From positions 107,135,858 through 107,199,857 of the forward strand of contig CM037877.1 in the NCBI GenBank assembly GCA_021292165.1: a DNA stretch of 64,000 bases. The letters run 5' to 3'. The position numbers and the translations under genes are program-made. Below, piece by piece: positions 58,130 to 64,000 of this stretch. Numbering within the stretch: the first letter of the stretch is position 1; every line of letters begins with the position of its first letter. The notes beneath the pieces are model-generated. The model had not been told where the DNA came from, did no database searches, and saw only the letters and a list, made by a program, of their open reading frames with translations. The stretch is from Shinisaurus crocodilurus (lineage: Eukaryota > Chordata > Lepidosauria > Squamata > Shinisauridae).

Positions 58130-60105
58130 AATAAATTATAAACAATAATATATAGATTGTTTAATGTACTAGATTAGGAGACATCACTAGGCAAAATGCA
58201 CATGCAGTCCCTTTGCTCATGCAAATATTGGACACAATTAACTGGGCACTGCTGATCATCAATTTTTCCATGCACTCCAATGTGGTGCTTATGCACAAAT
58301 TGCCTGCATGGCCTATTGAAAAAAGACAGAGTTGGCCTTTCAGCAGTGCCTGGTGAATCGCTCCAGTTGTTGCTTTTTTGCTCCATTTGGTCATTGCAGC
58401 AGCAGCAGCAGCAGCAACAGCTGCAAACATTAACTGGGGTCAGCAGTTAAGCACAGCAAGCAATATTTTACACGGCCTGTTCTTATAAATAACTGAGGAA
58501 TTCACTCCCTCTGTCTAATACTAAGTGGAGCCGGGAGGTAGAGAGAAATTGACCAGATGAGCCATAACATGGTGTAACAATGTTTTAAAACCCATTTGGA
58601 TAGAGTGCTAGTGGACACATTAAAAAAGCGAAACAAAAAACATTGCTATCGCTTTGAGTATTTATTGGGCAGCAGCCCAAAGGTTACCAAAGACACCAGC
58701 TTGTTCCAATCAAACACAGCAGTGCAAAAGACAACCTCATACCTCCAGTACACTCTCAGACTGGCTCACGATCAAACAGTCACACAAGGAGCTTTATAGG
58801 TGCAAGACTGTTGCCAGCAGAGCGACACCCTAAACACAAATGGCAGTTCCGATGCTTGAGTGTGCAATCCGCAGATTTTACTGACTGCTCCCACAAGTGA
58901 TACTCGTAATCCTGATCAAATTCAGTTGTCCTGGAAAAAAAGAAAACACTGATACGCATGCCAAAGATGAACTGGCTCTCACGTTTTGGAATTATTGGAT
59001 TCACCAAATTAATTTTTTTTTAAAAAAAGTGTTTAAAATCAAGGCACAAACATCCAAAAGAAGATAATTTATAAAGGGCCCAGCTAGACATGGCAAAGGA
59101 GATGTGTGGATACATCTCTGTCTTGTTAACATTTTAGCAACATGCAGTCGCTCGCTATCCATATGGGGAGGAGGATTTTCATCAGGAATGTGGCATAGGG
59201 GAAAGGGTTAAAAACTCCCCCATGTACTCCCGCATGACTTTTATTTTCAAAAATGTTTATAGCAGGAGTCAGGAACTATTATTATCTTTTAATCAGAGGA
59301 CATTGACCCATAGGGGAATAAATAAATGAACTGAGGGCCACACACAAGTAAAAAGTACCTCTCCCTCCTGAGGAGAGTGTTGTTGAAGATGGAGATTGAC
59401 CAGCTGTCAGCTGTCCAATCTCTGCTTTGAAGAGCATCCCTCATCAGGCAGGAGGCTGTCTTGTCCTGGGCAACTCCCCACCTGAAAAGGGAAATGTTTA
59501 GTAGTATGGATTGGACAACCATCAGCTGACCAGTTAGCAGCACCTTCAAAACTCTCATCAGGCACAAGAGATGCTTCCTCTGTTTGCACATGGCACCTTT
59601 TTACTTGCAATCCTCACTTTCCAAGCTCTCCTGCCAGATGCAATGAGCCAGATCCTGCCTTCAGGCCATAGGTTCCCCAACCCTGGTTTAAAGAGATGAG
59701 GATGCTGTCACACTTCTCCTTTGTCACATCTACTTTGGAGCTTAAAGTGGTAGTGGAGATGCAGAGAAGAATATGAAAAGAAAATGGGGGGGGGGCAACA
59801 ACAATAGAGTAGCTGCAGAATTGGAAAATGTATGTAAGGAACAACATGACTCTTAACAGAAATAGAAACGTAGCCTGGATTTTTCCCAATCCAATTTCTC
59901 TGGGGTAATTCTGTTCCTCTCCATCATCCAAAATGTCTTCTCCAATGCACATCACTTCCCTCCCAGTTTAGTCACCAGGCCTTGCTCCATGATTCTGGAG
60001 AAAGGGCCAATTATTAAACCCTGTGTCCCCTTTCTTCCCACTTTCTGCTCCTCCTGTCTAAAGAGTAGGCTTTCTTCACTAGCAAGCAACAAGAGCTGCA
60101 AAGAA
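58130..60105. other. Unique DNA, nothing recognised
   Basis: A short GCA run lies at 58397-58415 and a degraded MITE-like block near 59265-59350. No gene recognised. Confidence 0.55.
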
Positions 60106-60119
60106 GCAGAAGGGCTAAG

Positions 60120-60332
60120 CGGGGGAGGCCGGTGATTCCTATGTCAGGGGGTTCCTTATCCATTACAGCTTTTATTCTGAGCTTTATAGGAGCTATCCAT
60201 GGTGCTCCATGGTGGTGAGCCTATTTTGGGGGGTGGAGTATACAGCACCGTGGATAGCTCCTATAAAGCTCATAATAAAAGCTGCAATGGATAAGGAGCC
60301 CCACTGACACAGGAGTCACCTGCCTCCACTGC
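60120..60332. mobile_element. Palindromic hAT-like MITE
   Basis: GGAGGCCGGTGATTCCTATG and its inverted partner, then TTATCCATTACAGCTTTTAT and AGCTTTATAGGAGCTATCCA with their complements, giving arms of about 85 bp. Flanks GGGCTAAG at 60112-60119 and 60333-60340 match exactly; the exact end is uncertain by one base. Confidence 0.85.
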
Positions 60333-60594
60333 GGGCTAAGGTGGTTCCACATACCCTACCAGACAGGAATGAATCATATTTGCACCCGAAGGCCTATCAG
60401 ACACAGCCGAGTCAAACTGGAACCTCTTTTTCTGCATGCTAGCACCCCTGGTGGTGAGTCATTCCAGGAAGCAGAACAGAACGACTAAATAAAAGAACAG
60501 CATCCTCCTCCTGAGACCTATCAATGGCTAGTAGTCATGACATCTGCATATTACCTCCATCCGAGCTCATATGCCTCTCAATACCGGTTGCTGG

Positions 60595-60725
60595 GAAACA
60601 CAAGTGGAAGGGTGCAGTTGTCCTGCTTGTGGACTTCCCCTGGGCAGCTGGTTGGCCACTGTGGGAACAGAATGCTGGGCTAGATAGGCCTTTGGTCTCT
60701 GCTGCAGCACAGCTCTTCTTATGAG
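60595..60725 (+). repeat. SINE-like repeat (GGACTAGATGGACC family)
   Basis: GGGCAGCTGGTTGGCCACTG, ATGCTGGGCTAGATAGGCCT, GCTCTTCTTATGAG. Confidence 0.65.
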
Positions 60726-60934
60726 CATTGGCATGGTTACACACGCACACACAAACACTCCATTTCATTGGTTATCAGATACTTCCAGGTCACGCCATAG
60801 TCTCACTTGCCCTTGCCTGAGAGGCTCCCCTGCCAGTCTGGCTTATTATCTCCCTGCCTGCTCATCCACCTGCCTGTCCTGCTGGCTATTGTTTTCCAGC
60901 ATCCCTGCCCCCATTTCCCTTGAATGGACTGTCT

Positions 60935-60937
60935 GTC

Positions 60938-60968
<31 letters not shown>

Positions 60969-61072
60969 CAATATTTATAGGCCACCTTTCAGAGCAGGAG
61001 CCCTCCCAAGGTGGCATGCAACATTAAGATGTATATAATAAAATTCATAATAAAAAAACTGATGCAATAATT
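60935..61072 (-). repeat. (CTGT)n and LINE tail
   Basis: CTGT units at about 60936-60964, then a reversed LINE tail (ATTTATAGGCCACCTTTC, CCCAAGGTGGCATGCAAC) to about 61072. Confidence 0.7.
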
Positions 61073-61144
61073 TAACTCTCTGGCTTGGGCTTGAATTTAT
61101 TATTTGGCTGTTCCAGAGATTTCTAGGCCACCATTCAGGCAGTA

Positions 61145-61297
61145 ATAGATTTCATAGATTTCATAGAGTTGGAAGGAGCCTACAAGGCTATCGAGTCCAA
61201 CCCCCTGCTCAGTGCAGGAAACTAGAGGAGGGGTCTCCCATCCAAGTAATAACCAGGCCTGACCCTGCTTAGCTTTTCACGCTCAGACAAGCTACTT
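61145..61297 (-). repeat. 5S-rRNA-derived SINE with CR1-like tail
   Basis: CATAGATTTCATAGAGTTGG tail end, CTATCGAGTCCAACCCCC, then reversed 5S promoter at 61232-61277 (GGTCTCCCATCCAAGTAATA, GACCCTGCTTAGCTTTT). Confidence 0.87.
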
Positions 61298-61456
61298 GAA
61301 GTGGTCCCCCCCCCAAATTGATACAGTACAATAAAAGAGTAAAACCAGCAGATTAAAAGCAGCAGACTAATAATTCAGAACTCAGAATGTTAAAAGTCTG
61401 GGAGAATAATAAGATTTTCATTTAAAAATTACAAAGAAAGCACAAACAGGGTGCCA

Positions 61457-61464
<8 letters not shown>

Positions 61465-61500
<36 letters not shown>
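61465..61500. repeat. (TC)n microsatellite
   Basis: About sixteen TC units with one interruption. Confidence 0.95.
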
Positions 61501-62737
61501 GGTTGCCACCCACCTCACATCAAATGGCAGGGCACCAGAGGAGAGCCTCACTTGACGATCTTACCTCTGGATTCCCTCTTATGTACCAAATCTGCCTCAG
61601 AGGACCTTGCTTCCTACTTCCATCGAGTCCTACCAGTGAAACCTCCCCTAGTGCTTCAACTTAATGCTGGGTCCCATATCCTGCTAGGATTCATATCACC
61701 AGCCATTCTGAATGGAGCACTCACAGACTAGCACTAAGAAGCACTAATATAGGTTCCCAGAAATGGCAGGGGGATGGCCAGTTGGCTCCCCTAGCTTTTC
61801 ATCTGAAGTAAATAACACCAACACCATATGGTAATATGTAGGCCATCTTAGCTATACTTTATGGGGGAAGCAAGGGACAATCTTCTCATTATACAGAGAA
61901 TTATCCATTAAGCAGCAAGACAAAACATCTCTCTCTCTCTCTCTCTTTCCCTACTATCACCATAACAAAATACACAATCCCAAATACAAATGCTGTAACC
62001 TGAAACGGGCAGAGAACCATGAAATGGCGGGAATCTGAGGCTAGGAGTGATGCCATCTCTCTCTCTATGGAAGAATGAAGAAAATATGATGTGGTTTGGA
62101 TGCAATGAATAACAAACTCCCCCCCCCCCCAATGTAGGAGGTGAAGGACAGAAGTAGCAGGTTTAACCATAGCCAATCTGAGCTGGTTGTGGCCGGGTCT
62201 GCAGTGTGTTTGTAGAACATTCTACAACGAGAGATACTTCCACAATAGATGAGATGTCACTATGTATCCCCAGCCTAAGATTGCTCACCCAGCCAGGAAC
62301 GGATGATTCTTTGCAATGTGGTGGCTACCTATGAAGTCCATGGTGATTGCAACAGTGTCGAAAGTCAGAGATGTGTGTGTGTGTGTTTTTTAAAGCCTGG
62401 CTTTGTTGAGAGACAAATTGCCGCACACCTCCACAGCCAATTACAAATCTGTGATTATGGAAGCATGGTGAAATTTGACTCATGGTGTGGGTGATCACCA
62501 GGGGCAACCAGCTCTACCCATGGTAATAGTTTCATAGATAGAAAGATAGAGGGAGGGAGAGAGTTCAGAGTATTCTCCTCATCCACGTTTCTCCAAATTT
62601 CAGAGTTCCAAGTTGTGCGGTCTTGCTTCTAAAGTGGAACTGACACATTAGGAGAATTTGGTTGATATTTCCAAATTTTGCAGACAGTGCTGTGGATGTA
62701 CAGCTTTCAGCTCATTCATGTATTTTCCCTGCTACTG
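61501..62737. other. Unique DNA, nothing recognised
   Basis: A (TC)n of about ten units near 61929-61948; no gene recognised. Confidence 0.55.
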
Positions 62738-62745
62738 TGTATGTG

Positions 62746-63346
62746 CAGGGCTGGCGCTACCGCTAGGCAAACTAGGCTGTTGCCTAGGGCGCGTAGCTGA
62801 AGAGGGCGCAGAAACGCTGCACTCCTCTTCGCTGCCGGCGCGCTCCTGCCCCGCCCACCTGCCTCGCCGACAATGCCAGGTCAGTGCAGGGGGATTGTGC
62901 CCGGAGGTAGTGGGGGGGTGGGGCCGAGCCTGGGCACCGCCCCCTGCCCCCGCCCCCCACCACCGCTGCTGCTGGACCCCCACCACCTACCTTTCTCCCT
63001 GCCGCTTCCGGAGCCCCGCCCGCGCTCTGTTTTGGTGGGAGGAACCAGGGCAACAGGGCTTAAACAGCCCTGTTGCCCTGGTTTCCCCCAGCCAAAAACA
63101 GAGCGCGGGGGTCCCATCGCGTCACTTCCTCTTCGGAGGAGGCGGCGGGCAGGGTGGGGGGAAGGTAGGTGGGGGGGCGGGGGCGGGGGGGTCCAGCGGC
63201 GGCGGGGGGGGTCTGGTGGCGGGGGGCGGGGGGGCGGGGTTTGCAGAGCAGGGCTGCTTTGCTCCGGAGCGCCCCCCCACCGCATGAGAGGGGGGGCGCT
63301 AAATATAATTTAGCCTAGGGCGACAAACTGCCCTGCACTGGTCCTG
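62746..63346. mobile_element. GC-rich foldback hAT MITE
   Basis: CAGGGCTGGCGCTACCGC and CTGCACTGGTCCTG ends; exact duplication TGTATGTG at 62738-62745 and 63347-63354. The interior is CpG-dense and folds back around 63063: AACCAGGGCAACAGGGCT (63043-63060) pairs perfectly with 63066-63083, extended outward by GCGCTCTGTTTTGG and its complement. CCCATCGCGTCACTTCC is at 63113-63129. The ends are related to the 4630-7000 family. Long frames are GC artefacts. Confidence 0.9.
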
Positions 63347-63359
63347 TGTATGTGTGCAC

Positions 63360-64000
63360 TGATTTAAAAAAAACACTGCAAAAAAGCAATCTGGGTGTGA
63401 TTGTACCTATGACTGCATCAAGGCATTGTAAAGTGTATGGGTTGTATCCAGTGTTAGTCCTATTTGGAGTAGGCCCATTGCAATGAATAGGACTTAAGTT
63501 AGACTAACATTGGCTACAACCTTAAGCATATGTCAGTAAAACACCATATAAAATAAGGCAATCCCAGTTTGATCTCATGCAGATTGCATTCCCCCCTCTT
63601 TATGTTACTGATGCATATGAGTGCACTGAAAAAAGAAAAGAAAAAGAGAAAGAGAGAGAAATGCCAACAGGAAATGAATAATAATAAATAATAACAGAAG
63701 CGTCCATACTATACTGTGGTAAAATGCACATGTTTTGCTTCTGGAATTCTTTTTAGAAATTCCCCTTGCTAAATAGGAATTCAGATGGTGTGGAATACAG
63801 GGCAGAGAGAATAAAAGGATAGAATAGGGGACATCCTGTCATTCCTTTTTCAAATATACAGGTGGACTGAAACAGTGGCTGTTTCAATGCCATTTTAGGA
63901 GCCGCTCTTCAGCCCCTGAAATGGTTTCAGGGGAAGGAGCTTACAACAGTAGCAGACTGGCTTTTGTTTTGGGGAGTGGCTTTTAAAGCCACCACACAGC
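63360..64000. other. Unique DNA with a degraded palindromic MITE
   Basis: 63435-63530 (TTAGTCCTATTTGGAGTAGG, GACTTAAGTTAGACTAACA) is a degraded relative of 48600-48735. No gene recognised. Confidence 0.5.

Noticed and set aside
62658..63313. 209-codon frame with Gly-rich end
   Set aside because: Crosses the boundary of a hAT MITE and consists of G-run translation.
1..64000. CRISPR array, prokaryotic operon or defence system
   Set aside because: All repeat structure is eukaryotic transposon or microsatellite; no spaced direct-repeat array and no prokaryotic genes.

Overview
The window is eukaryotic, interspersed-repeat DNA from a vertebrate genome, most likely a squamate reptile (a lizard). 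The basis is the mixture of repeats: a recent full-length L1, many degraded CR1/L2-clade LINE 3' ends, a tRNA-Ala-derived SINE, a MIR/CORE-like tRNA SINE, a 5S-rRNA-derived SINE with a CR1-type tail, many hAT non-autonomous elements with 8-bp target duplications, and dense long microsatellites. Birds lack young L1s, and mammals lack this CR1/5S-SINE mixture. The species call is inference. No complete host protein-coding gene, rRNA gene, functional tRNA gene or CRISPR array can be supported.

Layout. Positions 163-3389 are a hAT (Tip100/Zaphod-like) element with perfect 15-bp inverted ends, an exact 8-bp duplication and a broken transposase; its N-terminal transposase half is replaced by about 0.8 kb of unrelated DNA holding a signal-peptide-like exon with a splice donor. 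Positions 4630-7000 are a second hAT element with a nested TA-flanked foldback element (4771-6085) and a second exon-like open frame ending at a GTAAGT donor. Positions 13165-15240 hold a CR1/L2 reverse-transcriptase fragment split by a hAT element full of ACTCG hexamers, which itself contains a second copy of the same family. Positions 15-48 kb are LINE tails, SINEs, MITEs, three copies of a composite repeat with direct terminal units, two mariner-like MITEs and long non-repeat stretches with no recognisable gene. Positions 48798-54330 are a full-length L1 with a 14-bp target duplication, an intact ORF1 and an ORF2 broken only by two shifts at A-runs. Positions 54.3-64 kb hold more SINEs, hAT MITEs and a GC-rich foldback hAT at 62746-63346.

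How parts relate. The LINEs supply reverse transcriptase: the 5S-derived SINE ends in CR1-like sequence and so presumably depended on CR1 machinery, while the L1 sits at a canonical TTTT/AA nick site. The hAT MITEs carry ends and 8-bp duplications but no transposase, so they must have been moved in trans. The most interesting signal is that several DNA transposons here (163-3389, 4630-7000, 14054-14966, the GC-rich repeat near 44.6-44.9 kb, 62746-63346) carry cargo: exon-like segments with splice donors or GC-rich, CpG-dense, ETS-motif-bearing modules, parts of which are shared between elements of different families.
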